From Orientallactaga sibirica (lineage: Eukaryota; Chordata; Mammalia; Rodentia; Dipodidae), in the NCBI GenBank assembly GCA_036365145.1, contig JAEOAD010000034.1, forward strand, positions 20,303,501 through 20,367,500: 64,000 nt of DNA, in the 5' to 3' direction. The position numbers and the translations under genes were made by a program. Below are positions 9,346 to 20,745 of the stretch, piece after piece. The notes under the pieces were generated by a model, which had not been told where the DNA came from, searched no databases, and was given only the letters and a program-made list of their open reading frames with translations. Every line of letters begins with the position of its first letter. Within the stretch, counting starts at the first letter, position 1.

Positions 9346-10661
9346 TGAATGGCATCTCGAGGACTTGACAATAGGGAGGGTAGTGCTTGGCGGGTAGGAG
9401 AGGGGTGTGAGGAGTATGAGACACAAAACTGAACCCAAATTGAACTGGTACCACAGAATCTTATAGCCTAGAAGTTAGACTAAAAGCTGGAACCCTCAAG
9501 AGGTCCTCAGGGAGAGCACCTGAATCAAAGGGACATGGGCCTTTCTCTTTCTTCTCTGTCTTTTCCTTTTATCTTTCACCTTGGCACTAGCCTGTAATTC
9601 CATGTACCAGGATGTGGTTTACATCCACAATGAGCTGTTAATTTTCCAAAACAAACAAGACAGACTCTGTCAGAGCACCTGATTACCCACCAGAGGTTAA
9701 TTGTAAGACCCCACCTTTGAAGACACCATATGCTGTCAGCATGGACCATGGAGAGACCTGTTGGAATCCAGAAGAGAACCAGGCCCTTTGATAATTAGCC
9801 CATCTAGTGCTGGAAGATGCTATATGAGCTACTGGGGTAAAGTGGCCAACATCTTTCTGAGCAAATCTAGGTCTAAGCTACTCACAAGCAAACAACCTGA
9901 CATGATGCTCATGCAAGGGCAATAGTGGCACACAGCCATGGTGGGTAACCAACTGCTCTTGGATTGGCTAACAGGTACTCTCAGTGATAGGAAACCATAT
10001 CTGGCATTTGGAAACAAGTCAGAATCATATACACATAATGATTCTGCTTTCCATTATCAAGCTCCCACTAATCTTTGGCTATAAGAGGATCTATACCCTT
10101 TAAATTCTCTCTAAATTAATAAGGGTTACCCTATTTAACTGGTGCTGACTTCACTCTCTGTTGGAAAATCTGCTTCTCTTTTTCAGATGGGAGCTTTACC
10201 TGAGGAGATAAATGACCCAGCACATTATACCCCAGCCCCAGATGAATCCACAGAGGAATTGGGGAGATGAGCAAGAATGCTGCTTTCTTAGTGAATCAGG
10301 GTGAAGGAGACAGAGACTGAGGACACTCAACACCTACCAAACCAGAGATCCAGAGGCTCCTAAATGCCCATAACTGAAGTAGACCTAAAATGTAAACAAC
10401 ATGGCCCAGTGAATTTTGTAGAAGGGGAGGCAGAAATATTGTTACAGCCACAAGTTGGGACAATTTGCACAGAGACATTGCTTCTCCCCTATAACTGATG
10501 GATGTCCCTTTGGTGTCTGACTACAGTCCTCATGGGTTTGACCTGCATCCAGAACAAGGAAGGCCTCTTCAGAAATGGGGCAGGGAGGAGGGAAAGGATG
10601 GTACCAACATGTGTTGTTTGCATACTAAATATGTCCATATCTAAAAAAATAAAATTTAAAA
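9346..10661 (+). mobile_element. Long L1 3' UTR
   Basis: Non-coding sequence from the end of ORF2 to the A-rich tail. It carries the phrases AGTTGGGACAATTTGCACAG and TGATGGATGTCCC, which recur at the ends of the copies at 24036 and 29384. At about 1.3 kb it is longer than the few-hundred-base 3' UTR usual in human L1. Confidence 0.85.
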
Positions 10662-12290
10662 ATTGACAATCAAATTTTGTGTGCATACAAAGGACCTAGA
10701 AGTATGATGTATGTCAATATGTCTAGGGTGGGCTTGAGGTTTGCCTTCTATGAAGCTTCTGCAGGGTATGGGTGTATAATCACTTTATGTGTGAGGCAAG
10801 ACTTCAAGAACACTTGGCCAGCTTTAATCTTATAGTAGTTATTTATGTGTGGGTCTTACTGTGTTATAGCTATTGTCTTAAAATATAATTGAAGATTTAA
10901 AAAGTGATTCTCATCAACTTTCTTGGTTAGTCTTCATCAAACATTAAATGAGTCTCTTCTTTTATCTCCATAGACATCACCCTCTTGGTCTCCCCATAAA
11001 ATAAAAGTATAATTCTTATGGAGGGAAACCAAGCTTCCAAATATTACCTGGCAAAGAACAGGCAAACTTTGTTCTTACCAACAAATTCATTTCCCTTATA
11101 GATAATGCCAGATACACCCATAAACATGGTAAAGTGACTGTGATGGTCAGCTTTTATTATCCATTGAGGTTAATTTTCTGAAGTGCACAGGTATTGTGGG
11201 AGGACATTTACATCAAATTGAAGAGTAATAATGAATAGAATGTCATTTTAAATGAAATGCTTTTGTGTATCTGTATAAAGGTAAACTATGCATGGCATTA
11301 AAACTAAATAATATACTTCTTTGTTTATTTTTCCACTTAGGTCTCTATCTTATATTTGCATTTATTGAGATTCTTAATTAGAATCAGGTCAAGTTCAATC
11401 TTTTTTCTGCGCAGAAAAATCCTGCATTGATTTTTCTTTATTGACCAATCATACATTGCAGTATAAATATTTATGATGGTTGCTCATAATAAAACATAAG
11501 TTAAATACCATAAAGGAAAATGAAATGCAACTGGAAAACGATTTCTCATGGGTAATATGTTACTTTAGAATCTTACATTACTCTGAGAAACACCTAACAG
11601 TTTTCTAGAATCAATGCTCACATTACAAGATTTCCATTGTCACAAACAGACATTTGCAATTCGGTCTCTTGTTGTCTTGGGGATCACTCTTGTCAGGTTT
11701 ATTTGGAGATTTAGAAGTGAAATACAATATATATGCAAAGCCTCTCTAAAGTGGCCAGGTGTTTAACTGGAAGTCTCCTAATATCCTAAAGCATGTTTGA
11801 AGATTCACAAAATGTCAGTATTTAAAGGAGCCAAGGAAATCATTGCCCCAAGGCTTTCATTTTATTGTAAAAAGAAAGGAGGTACAAAGAGCAAAAGTAC
11901 TGAGCACAGGTCACACAGCATGTTAGTTGATAGAGAAATTCACATGGACCATTCTTTACGCATGGTAGTCACTCTTGGCAAGTCTCCATTGATTCTATAA
12001 AAATCCCAATGATTACAAAAGGGACAGGCAAAACTAAAAGAGTTATTTGTTTTGTTTTATTTTGTTTGTTGTCTTTAAGCACTCTTTTAGACAGATTAAA
12101 ATTTTTAAGGGCACAGTAAATACCAGAGCATTATCTTTTGGCATGACTACTGATCTTCTTTAGAATGTGTGGAAGTGGCAATTCAGCTTGAAAATCCGTT
12201 TTTCTATTTACCTTAGATTGATGGTGATTGACAAAAATAGGTTTTCAAATAAAAATAATCTTTAAATATTAGTGAAAGAGATCTTAAAAA
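10662..12290. other. Unique AT-rich stretch
   Basis: No gene seen. A short piece at about 11138-11190 (TGTGATGGTCAGCTTTTATT) resembles the start of the URR1/hAT-like repeats found at 21296 and 36823, but it is too short to be sure. At 11811-11960 the phrase GGTCACACAGCATGTTAGT resembles the end of an ancient MIR-class repeat on the minus strand. The 67-codon frame at 11797-12000 crosses that piece and is probably chance. Confidence 0.45.
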
Positions 12291-12299
12291 AAATAGTCA

Positions 12300-12442
12300 A
12301 GCCAGGCGTGGTGGCTCACGCCTTTAATCCCAGCACTCGGGAGGCAGAGGTAGGAGGATTGCTGTGAGTTCGAGGCCACCCTGAGACTACATAGTGAATT
12401 CCAGGTCAGCCTGAACTAGAGTGAGACCCTACCTCGAAAAAC

Positions 12443-12477
<35 letters not shown>
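12300..12477 (+). mobile_element. B1 SINE, dipodoid-type
   Basis: A 7SL-derived SINE starting GCCAGGCGTGGTGGCTCACG and including CCCAGCACTCGGGAGGCAG, with an almost uninterrupted A tail of about 37 bases. AAATAGTCA flanks it at 12291-12299 and 12478-12486. The long pure A tail and low divergence make it one of the youngest SINEs here. Confidence 0.95.
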
Positions 12478-12482
<5 letters not shown>

Positions 12483-12486
12483 GTCA

Positions 12487-12782
12487 GTCCCAGACTGGAG
12501 ATTGCTCAACTTGCTGTACGAGCATGAGGACCTGAGTTCTTATCCCCAGAACCCATGTAAAACTGTACAGAGTAGCTTCCATATATAATCCAAATACTCC
12601 TATTACAAGATGGGAGGCAGACACAGAGAATCCTTTAAAGAATGTGTGCCAGCTGGCCTGGCATACACAATGGCAAACAACAAGACACCCTATCTCAAAC
12701 AAGGTAGAAAGCGAAAACCAACACCCAAGACTGTCCTCCCCATGGGCCCTGTGGAATGCTCCCTTTCTTCCTGTCTCTCTCA

Positions 12783-12835
<53 letters not shown>
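12487..12835 (+). mobile_element. B3-like SINE with (CA)n tail
   Basis: The tRNA-like head is AGACTGGAGATTGCTCAAC, then the B-box-like CTGAGTTCTTATCC, a middle with GATGGGAGGCAGACAC and CCTATCTCAAACAAGG, and a (CA)n end at 12793-12835. The same order appears reversed in the minus-strand copies starting (TG)n. The 144-codon frame on the other strand runs through the repeat and is not a gene. Confidence 0.7.
12793..12835. repeat. (CA)n microsatellite
   Basis: About 21 CA units ending the B3-like SINE. Confidence 0.95.
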
Positions 12836-12836
<1 letters not shown>

Positions 12837-12991
12837 ATGTGTGTTGATTATTACAGACTATGCCTTGATGGTCCAAGATGGTTAAAAAAGGGTTAACAAC
12901 AGTGACAATAATAGCCAAAGTTGGAAATCCTCATAACACTATGAATATGTGTTATGTATGAACAATATTAGAGAATTAAATTTAGTGTTAT

Positions 12992-13119
12992 AGTCAGGCA
13001 TGGTGACATACACCTGTGAACCCAGCACTTAGAAGGTAGAAACAGGAGGATTAGAAGTCCTATTACAGAATAAATTTGAGGCCAGGCTGGGCTAGATGAT
13101 ATTTTGTCTCAAAAAAATT
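12992..13119 (+). mobile_element. Old B1 SINE
   Basis: Diverged B1: GTCAGGCATGGTGACATACA, then CCCAGCACTTAGAAGG, GAGGCCAGGCTGGGCTAG and a short A tail. It lacks the dipodoid phrase of the younger copies, so it probably predates that subfamily. Confidence 0.85.
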
Positions 13120-14839
13120 ATAAAACAATTCCTCTCCACAATTGTTGGTGGGAAAAAAGAAGAGAACACAGGATTTTGAATATGTTTCATTGTCCCTTTT
13201 ATGGTGTTCAAGTCTCTTCCCAATTATTGTAGTAAGAGATACATGATGACTCTTTTCTTTGTCATTGACCTACCAAAACATACTGAACATCATTCCCAAA
13301 GTTTAAATGTGTATGAAAATGCACCCTGCTGTGATAACCTCGGGGGTAAAATGCACATTGAAACTAATGAGAAATCCTATTCTCATTAAAAACTGCTACA
13401 TATGTACTTAGAAATAAATATGTTTTGGTGAAATATGTAGGAAAATAAATATGTATCTGTTTGTATATGAATGTGCATTTATATATTTTAGAGGAAATGG
13501 AAGAAGAGAGTAACACCTGCTCTCTTACATTTGAAATGCAGATATTCAAGGTAACTTGAGTATTCATACTAGGTCAGCAATGCAATGCAGTTTGAGATTT
13601 GACAGAACTCCCTGAATAGCCCTAAAACCAGAGTCCAAATGATGAGAAGGATTCCTAATGTTTGAATTGCCTTTGCAACAATACTTTTTAGAGCTTTAAA
13701 ATTTCTCCTTGCTAATATTTATAGTTCTCTTCAACCACAATATACCTCCATGGGATTTTGGAGATCAAAGAAGCAGGGAAAAAAATTACTATCCTCAAAT
13801 TCTTACTAGCAAAAGATCAGTGCACGCCAAAAATCTTTGAATGTCCACAAAGTCCATTCTATGTACACACAAGGCCATTTATATTAGTCAAACCTATGCT
13901 TTCCTCATCAAAATATATCTCTAGCTCTAAAGAAGAAAAAACTCTGCTGTGACTCTTAAGAGTTATAGACATTCATCTTCAAAGGACATTTCTTAACATT
14001 TAAGTTCTATTCATATTGGTTATAGAATATGTGTGTCTTTTGTTAATTTTTCCTCTACATAAGCACCTTACATTTACTTAAATAATTTAAAATGGTGTAG
14101 GAAATTAAAGTATTCAAAAAGAAATTTTCACTTTTGAAATAATATTTGACAAGATCCAAGTATAGAATATAATATCTAAGATTCATGTTGCCCACACAAA
14201 ACAATATAAGAGGAGAGAAAGTACACAAATCATCTATCTACAGAAAGACTGTTATTTTTATTCTCTCATCCTCTTTATAATGTAATAGGATGTACACAAT
14301 TATTCCTTTCTCTGTCATCAGTCCCTAAGGATACACTGCACATGCTTCCCAAATTCCAAATGGTTATAAACATGTCTCTTAATGAGAAAACATCAGGTAT
14401 CAGATATATAAAATGATTAGAACCTTTACCTATAACGGTTATAAATTTCAAATTGCTCTGAATGTTTCTTATTTGTAAATGTCAGTGTATCATGCCAGTT
14501 TTGTCCTTGTTTTTATTTTCCATTCATTCACACAGTAACACATATATTACTGAACATAGTACTATCAGTGATCTTTACTTTCAAAAATATGTGGTACTTT
14601 AAGGGATGATTATTTTGATTGACTATATTCTGTTTTCATAGTTGGTTTGACTTTGACTCCGATTTTTTATGCAGGCAACATTCTACTTCCCAGGAAATAG
14701 TGGATATTGAGCCTGTTTTCAACCAATGATGGTCTAGCAGAGGGAAAAGAATCCTAAACCCTACTCAACCTAGTCCACATTAGACATGGCAAGCACTTTC
14801 ACTGAAAGTAAATGCAATTTTAAAAATTTCAACTAACAA
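13120..14839. other. Unique AT-rich stretch
   Basis: I see no gene and no repeat I can name. Open frames of 62-67 codons here (13201, 13364, 13758) have no recognisable content. Confidence 0.5.
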
Positions 14840-16450
14840 CCTATTCTAAAATGTGAAAGTTATAATGAAAAATATTTTTAAAAGATGAAAAATCAAAACA
14901 ACATGATTCTTGCAAAATTACTAATTCCATACTAAAGGATTTCAAAGATAATGAATTTGATAATATCCTAAAGAATTTAAAAGAATTATTATAAATATGT
15001 TCAAAGAAATAGGATACAAATAAACTCCTGATTGTATTTCAAGAGGTACAAATAAATAGCTGAATGAAATATGGAACTCAATACAGGCTCTGAAATTAAA
15101 ATTTGAGAAAGATAAATATTGAGAAATATTAAATTACCAGTCTTAAAAACTTCAACAAATGAGATATATTGCTCCATAGAAAGTTCCAACAAGAGGGCTG
15201 TTGAGATTGCTCAGAAGATAAAGGTACTTTTTTGCACAGCCTTCCAAGGTCCAATTCTCTAGCATGAATGTAAAGCCAGATATAAAGGCCAATGAATATG
15301 TGATCGCAACACACCTACAGCAGTGGGAGGCAGAACTGATCTGAACTAATATGAACTGATCTGAAACCAATAGAAATGGATAAAGGTTAGGAGAGAATAT
15401 CAGGGCTTCAAGACAAAATAGAGGAATTGATACATCTAGAAATTGACAAAATAAATTTGAAAAGATAAAAATAGACCATTCAATATCTATGGGACTCATC
15501 AAAAAGAAAAAAAGATAAATTATGGGGGAAATAGGAAAACTTATTGCTAAAAGGCAAAGGAATAATTTTTAATAAAATAATACTGGAATGTTTTCTAGCC
15601 TAGGAAATGAGATGTCTGTACAGTATATTAAGTAAGTATGCAGAACTCCAGAAAAGACTAGAAAATACTACTCTGATGTCATACTGTGACTGAAATACTC
15701 CACACACAGAACAAAGTATAGTGAAAACAAGAGAGAAACACCAAGTCACATATAAAACAGGCCATGCAGAATAATAGCAGATTTATTAACCAAAACTATG
15801 AATGTAGATTTGGAATGAGTTATTTCAAGTTCTTAAAGACAACTGCCAACTAGACTAATATACCCAGCAAAACTCTTTCTCTTAGTTTAAGAAAACATAA
15901 TATCTTTCCATAAAATAAACAAGTATAGTACAGGAATTCATGAACATTAAAACAATTTTACAGAAATCAATATGAAAGATTCCTTTGGACTGAAGACAAA
16001 AGATAAAATATCCATGGGGCTTTAGGGAATATCCTGGACATTTAGTTAAGAAAATGAAGAACAGGAAAACAACAAGCATTATAAAACCAACAAAAAGCCA
16101 GAATGAATACACATTTTTCAGCAACAATTCTGAAAACCAATGTTCTCAATTCCATAATCCATAGACACAAAATATCAGATTGGATAAAACAAGGTCCATG
16201 TATTTGTACAAAAATATATTTCATGAGCAAAGACAGATACAAAGTTGGGGTCAAATCATGGAAAAGAGCATCTTAAGCAACTAGAAGTAGAAAATAAAGT
16301 AGGTATTATTTTTCTAATACTTGATAATATAGTCTTCAAACCAAAATTAGAAGAAATAAAAAGATTGCATAATACTGATTAAGGAACAATGTATCAGGAG
16401 GACATTATAATTTTAAACATTAAGTATTTAATATGGGTACACTCAAAATA
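14840..16450 (+). mobile_element. Ancient L1 / HAL1-like remnant
   Basis: A-rich plus-strand sequence in L1 order. An ORF1-type stretch appears near 15700-15880 (GAGAGAAACACCAAGTCACA ... TACCCAGCAAAACTC). Endonuclease-type sequence follows near 16155-16340, including CACAAAATATCAGATTGGAT and TAGTCTTCAAACCAAAATTAG. It is heavily diverged with no open frame. Whether it is L1 or the half-length HAL1 type cannot be decided by eye. Confidence 0.6.
15198..15340 (+). mobile_element. Diverged tRNA-headed SINE
   Basis: GGGCTGTTGAGATTGCTCAG head, CCAATTCTCTAG B-box region and AAAGCCAGATATAAAGG body, ending near GTGGGAGGCAG. It lies inside the ancient L1 and is an older subtype similar to the copy at 752. 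Confidence 0.6.
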
Positions 16451-16856
16451 GCTTGAGCCACAAGATTACTAACTGAAATAGACTTAATATATATCAAATC
16501 CTTTTTTTTTTTTATCCACCAGGTAATAGAAATACCTTTACACTAAAATTCCAAATTCCCCTTTTGCTTCTGTGTGAGCCAAATTACTCTAAAACTGTGA
16601 AGCTAGAAAAAAGAGTCAATCATTGGTTAATCTTCTCGATAATAACTGTACTCAAACAGTTCTCATGTACTCAAACATTTAATCCTTCACTTAATATTTC
16701 AATAAAAGAGACATGACATTACCTTCTGATCATATGCAGTAAAACTACAAATAAACCTTTAAATATTAAACAAATATACCATTTATAAGTTCAAAATAAT
16801 AAAATCTCTACAGGAAAATTGGAAATTTTTTTCCAAAATAATTTATACAGGTTACA
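16451..16856. other. AT-rich spacer
   Basis: No gene seen. A T run is at 16501-16514. Confidence 0.5.
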
Positions 16857-17421
16857 TTTATATGTGTGACTATACACACCACTTACACACATCATATACA
16901 CATACCAATCATATGATACACACATACAATAAACTTCACAAAACATCACACATATAGCATACAAACCACATTTACCAAGTAGATCATAAACCCCCAAAAT
17001 ATCACAAAGTATATGCACCACACACATAGCGCACACCACATCCTATGTATGTCTGCCATACACACACTTCATACACCACCAACATCACAAATATATACAT
17101 CACAAACACATCATACATACCACACACATGCCACATATCACACACCACACAGAACACATACAATATACCACAAATGGCATGCACATCATACTCAAGCACT
17201 CATGCACACAACATTCACACATACCCCAATACACATTTATACAACATGCACACCATAAACCACATCTAACAAGTATTCTGCATATACTGTGCACCACACA
17301 AAATCACACATATACTGCCCCACACACTGCACATATACCACAGAAACACATCCCACCCACACTACATACATGTATCACAACACACACGCACACACATACA
17401 CACACACATACACACACACAC
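16857..17421. repeat. Degenerate CA/CAT-rich tract
   Basis: About 565 bp made almost wholly of CACA, CATA and ACAT words, with hardly any G on the plus strand. It ends in purer (CA)n at 17383-17421. The open frames of up to 107 codons on both strands (His/Thr-rich one way, Cys/Val/Met-rich the other) are consequences of base composition. Confidence 0.85.
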
Positions 17422-17461
17422 AATGGAATGGGAGTATGGACATTAAAATAAAGTGCACTAT

Positions 17462-17730
17462 CATGCTGAAGAGATGGCTTAGAGGTTAAGACGCCTGCTT
17501 CCTAAGCCAAAGAACCTGGTTCCAATCTCCAGGTCCCACGTTTAGCCAGATGCAAAGTGACACAAGGGTGCAGTGCTGCACTTTCCCACAAGGGACGCAA
17601 ACATCTGGATTTCATTCACAGCAGCTGAGATACTGCTGGTGTGCCCATTCTCTATCTGTCTCCCTTTCTCTCTGTCATCTCTCTCTGTCTCTCTCTCTGA
17701 AAATAAAATATTTAAAAAAATTTTTAAAAT
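17462..17730 (+). mobile_element. tRNA-headed SINE, long variant
   Basis: Head GCTGAAGAGATGGCTTAGAGG. Unlike most copies it has an extra block of roughly 40 bp after CCACGTTTAGCCAGATGCAA, containing GGGTGCAGTGCTGCAC and TTTCCCACAAGGG. It shares this block with the copy at 62425. The target duplication is AAGTGCACTAT (17451-17461) / AAATTGCACTAT (17731-17742). Confidence 0.93.
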
Positions 17731-17742
17731 AAATTGCACTAT

Positions 17743-17954
17743 TATAACATTGAGATTCATCCTTCTGACATTGCAACATGCTAGCCCATCCTTGAGAATT
17801 GTGTTATGGAATTGCAAATAAAAAATTTGCATGTTTTAAGTTAGTATATGCTCAGTGTTAGGCTGCAATCTTAGCTCTCATGGGGTACATTCTGCCCATG
17901 AACTGAGTTGAGGCACACCTGGAACTTTGCACCATGTTTTGTGTAATATGTTTA
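17743..17954. other. Unique spacer
   Basis: No feature seen. Confidence 0.5.
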
Positions 17955-17999
17955 TATTGCTCAAGGCTTACTATAGGAACAGAATCAATTTAATACATA

Positions 18000-18047
<48 letters not shown>

Positions 18048-18508
18048 TAAAAAGGATATTTGTTAGATAAGCTTACACAATAGAAGCTAGGCATTCCAAC
18101 GATGGCTGTATGCATGCTAAGTAAGGAGACTAAGAACCAAGTAACTGCTTAGTCATTGAGACTGGATATTTCAGCACTCCCAATCTGGTTTTGAAAGTTT
18201 AGAAGATTTCTGGAGAGCCACTGGTATTCATTCCATGTTGGAAGGCCAACAATAGAAGCTGAGTTCCAAAGTCAGCAAAGAATTTTATTCAACAGGGTAG
18301 ATATACTTCTCAGCAAGGAATTGGGTGTTTATGCAAAAGCAACACCATTTTCCCCTCAGACAGCTTTTTATCTAGATTGCTTCCAGAAAGGCTGCCTTCT
18401 CTAGATGAGGATCTTCCTTCTTCAGCCAAACATCCCTGAAAATGCCTTCACAGAATAACCCAGATTGCTATTTCAATCAGGTTGACAATCAAGATTAAGC
18501 ATCACAAT
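17955..18508 (-). mobile_element. URR1/hAT-like rodent repeat
   Basis: The right end, AGGTTGACAATCAAGATTAA followed by GCATCACAATG, is the reverse complement of the start of the copies at 21296 and 36823 (TTAATCTTCATTGTCAACTTGAC). The middle holds GGAAGGCCAACAATAGAAGC and a left part beginning near GCTTACTATAGGAAC. A (CA)n array interrupts it. Naming it URR1-type rests on memory of rodent repeats. Confidence 0.5.
18004..18044. repeat. (CA)n microsatellite
   Basis: About 20 perfect CA units. Confidence 0.95.
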
Positions 18509-19540
18509 GTTGTGATCACATCTGGAAGAAATTTGAATACTAGATATATACTTAAAATAATAATAATAATAAAGGATTATTAAAGGAGGGTGTGATATTG
18601 ATCCTAGAGTTATATTTATTTTCCTTAAAATAATTTTTAGAAATTACTATTGAAATATATACTGGAAATGATAAAATACTTGGTAATGGCTTTAACTAAC
18701 TTTAAGTTAATCCAACAGCATATGTCTTGGAAACTGGGAGGAAAGAGGGGGAATAAGACAAGTTTCATGACATAACTACAAGTAGTTGAAGGTCAGCATT
18801 CACTAAAGCAATCCCTATAGTTTTGTATGTGTTCATATATGTCCATGATAAAAAGATATCCTAAAACTAAGGCAGACCTTAATACAGAGTCCTTAACATG
18901 CTAATCAATACTAGTCATATTTATAAATTTTTGAGAACAAATGACACAAACTAGTTTGAATAAGGAAATTAAATGAAGGAATATGAACAGATAAATTCAA
19001 AAGCATTTGTCTATGTTATTAAAAAAAAATCCAGGGATGGATATTGCTCAGAAACCCTGAAGATATACATGTGATCATGTTCGAATTATTTTCCCTGGTC
19101 CCTTTCTGTTTCCATCAATCCTATGTTTTCTCTCCTCTACCTCTTTTCAAGACCCCACTTTCTCCACATATCCTTCTCATTTCTCCACTAGATCACCACC
19201 TTGCAGTAACTCAGTAAGTGAAGTACAACCTGAGTTCAGTCCACCGAGTAAGGACTTTATTAGTCTCAAGCATAGAGCTGGCATGGCTCCCACTCCCCAG
19301 AAACAAAGCACTTAGGATAGTCGACTGTTTCCTAAATTTTGTCTCTTCTATTCCTAATTCCTTTTCTTTTGTATTTTCCTTATGTGAAACAAAATATTGC
19401 TTCAGAAATGTTTCACATGTTCCTTTGCATAAGAAACTTCATAAACTATATATTGTGGTTTTATAAGTATATATACAATACAGTTTATATCTATTCTGAA
19501 ACTAATCATTCTGCCTTTAAAATTTGGCTAAATAAGTAAT
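18509..19540. other. Unique AT-rich stretch
   Basis: No gene seen. The 82-codon frame at 19218-19466 is Ser/Leu/Phe-rich without a recognisable domain. Confidence 0.5.
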
Positions 19541-20130
19541 TCTATTGGGGTATATTTACATAATTTAAAACACAGTTCTGAACCATAGAGGTAAATGAAT
19601 TTGACAAATGTGCATCCCCATGTAATAGAAACCCTAATCAAACTATAGAGCATTTTGTGCTGGAGAGATGGCTTAGCGGTTAAGGCGCATGCCTGAGAAG
19701 CCTGAGGACCCAGGTTTGATTCTCCAGTTCCCACATAAGCCAGATGCACATGGTGGCACATGTGTCTGGAGTTTGTTTGCAATGGCTAGAGGGCCTGGCA
19801 TGCCCGTTCTCTCTCTCTCCCTCTCTCTGTCTCTAATAAATAAATAAATTAGTAAATAAATAAATATTTAGAAAAATCTTTTTTAAAAAAGTACAAAGCA
19901 TTTCCATCACCCAGAAAATTTCCCTTCAGTAACCCATATGACATGCAGCCACTGTTCTGATTTCTATTACTGGACTAATTTGCATGTTTAGTGGACTCTC
20001 ACAATGATATAGTATGTCTAGTTTCTTTTATTTAATTGAGAACCTAGAAGGCTTATCCACACTTTTAGCATACATCAGTTTTGAAATTATTATTATGCTA
20101 TTGAGGAATATTCCACAGTACAAAGAATAT
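19541..20130 (-). mobile_element. Ancient L1 3' region
   Basis: Phrases such as CATTTCCATCACCCAGAAAA and ATTGAGGAATATTCCACAGT, in this order, are typical of old mammalian L1 3' ends read on the reverse strand. A younger SINE at 19657 splits it. Diverged and non-coding. Confidence 0.6.
19657..19894 (+). mobile_element. tRNA-headed SINE (dipodoid-type)
   Basis: A good family copy: TGGCTTAGCGGTTAAGG as A box, GGTTTGATTCTCC as B box, ATAAGCCAGATGCACATGG body, CT-rich run and (AATA)n tail. The duplication is imperfect: AGAGCATTTT (19647-19656) / AAAGCATTTC from 19895. It is nested in ancient L1. Confidence 0.92.
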
Positions 20131-20389
20131 ACTGTTATATTTCTAGGATAGGATTTTATGGATCTAAACCCATGTTGTTTTTCTAAAACAGGATTTTGCA
20201 TATCTAGTCACATTTTGTGTTTCTAGGATAGAGTTTTGTGTACCTAAGCCAGGCTTCTGTTTCCTAGTATTCTACAATATGCATCATTTTTTTTTCAGTG
20301 CTGGAGACACATGTTGGTATAGCGATTTCCTCTGAAATGGAACATACTTGGAGAGGGGGAGGGGCAGGTAGATTAGCTCATTAAGGCTT
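20131..20389. other. Spacer with short internal near-repeats
   Basis: The phrases TTCTAGGATAGGATTTTATG (20140s) and TTTCTAGGATAGAGTTTTGTG (20220s) are near copies about 80 bp apart, with a third weaker one (TTTCTAAAACAGGATTTTGC) between them. A three-unit degenerate tandem repeat of about 41 bp is likely. Confidence 0.5.
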
Positions 20390-20745
20390 ATAAAGTAAAC
20401 AAAACTCACAAGTCTCAGGAAGATCCTCAAACTTAATAAGATTTCAAGGCCTTTCCCCAAAGTTACATAAGTAACAATTGCTGGGAGGAAGTTCTCCCTG
20501 ATCAGGATAAAGCTGCCTACAAGTCATGCAAGGAGCTCCAGGGATGTAGCTTTTGTGAACATTACCCATCCTGGGGTGGTCTTTTCTATGATGCAGCTAC
20601 CGTTGAATCATCCATGCCCTGTAAGTGACCCCTCACCCATGCTCCTGTAGGTAACTCCAATAATTCACTGGATCACTAAGTTAAACTTGAGTGAAATAGT
20701 TTCTCTGGTATGTTATATTGGTTCGCTATCTCAGTCATATAAAAG
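20390..20745 (+). mobile_element. LTR-like segment, possible solo LTR
   Basis: Phrases AAGTTACATAAGTAACAATTG, GGGAGGAAGTTCTCCCTGATC and ACTCCAATAATTCACTGG read like a rodent endogenous-retrovirus LTR, with a weak polyadenylation-like AATAAT near 20658. I could not find clear TG...CA ends or a target duplication, so the call is tentative. Confidence 0.35.

Larger units (their letters stand above)
4707..10661 (+). mobile_element. Near full-order L1 with internal ORF2 deletion
   Basis: In order: a GC-richer 5' UTR (4707-5099), ORF1 remains (5100-6180), ORF2 remains (6360-9345), a long 3' UTR (about 9346-10640) and a short A-rich end near 10641-10661. At about 6 kb it looks full length, but ORF2 lacks about 1 kb and all frames are broken. 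The 3' UTR matches the minus-strand copies at 3298 and 41027, so all are one L1 lineage. I found no convincing target duplication. Confidence 0.88.

Noticed and set aside
12484..12918. 144-codon minus-strand frame
   Set aside because: It runs across a B3-like SINE and its (CA)n tail; the middle is an alternating Cys-Val run.
17013..17489. His/Thr-rich and Cys/Val-rich frames up to 107 codons
   Set aside because: They arise from the CA-rich tract in several overlapping frames and have no start context or homology.
19657..19740. tRNA gene suggested by A-box and B-box motifs in SINE heads
   Set aside because: The motifs belong to a tRNA-derived SINE repeated across the window, followed by a non-tRNA body and tail. 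No cloverleaf with a proper acceptor stem was evident.
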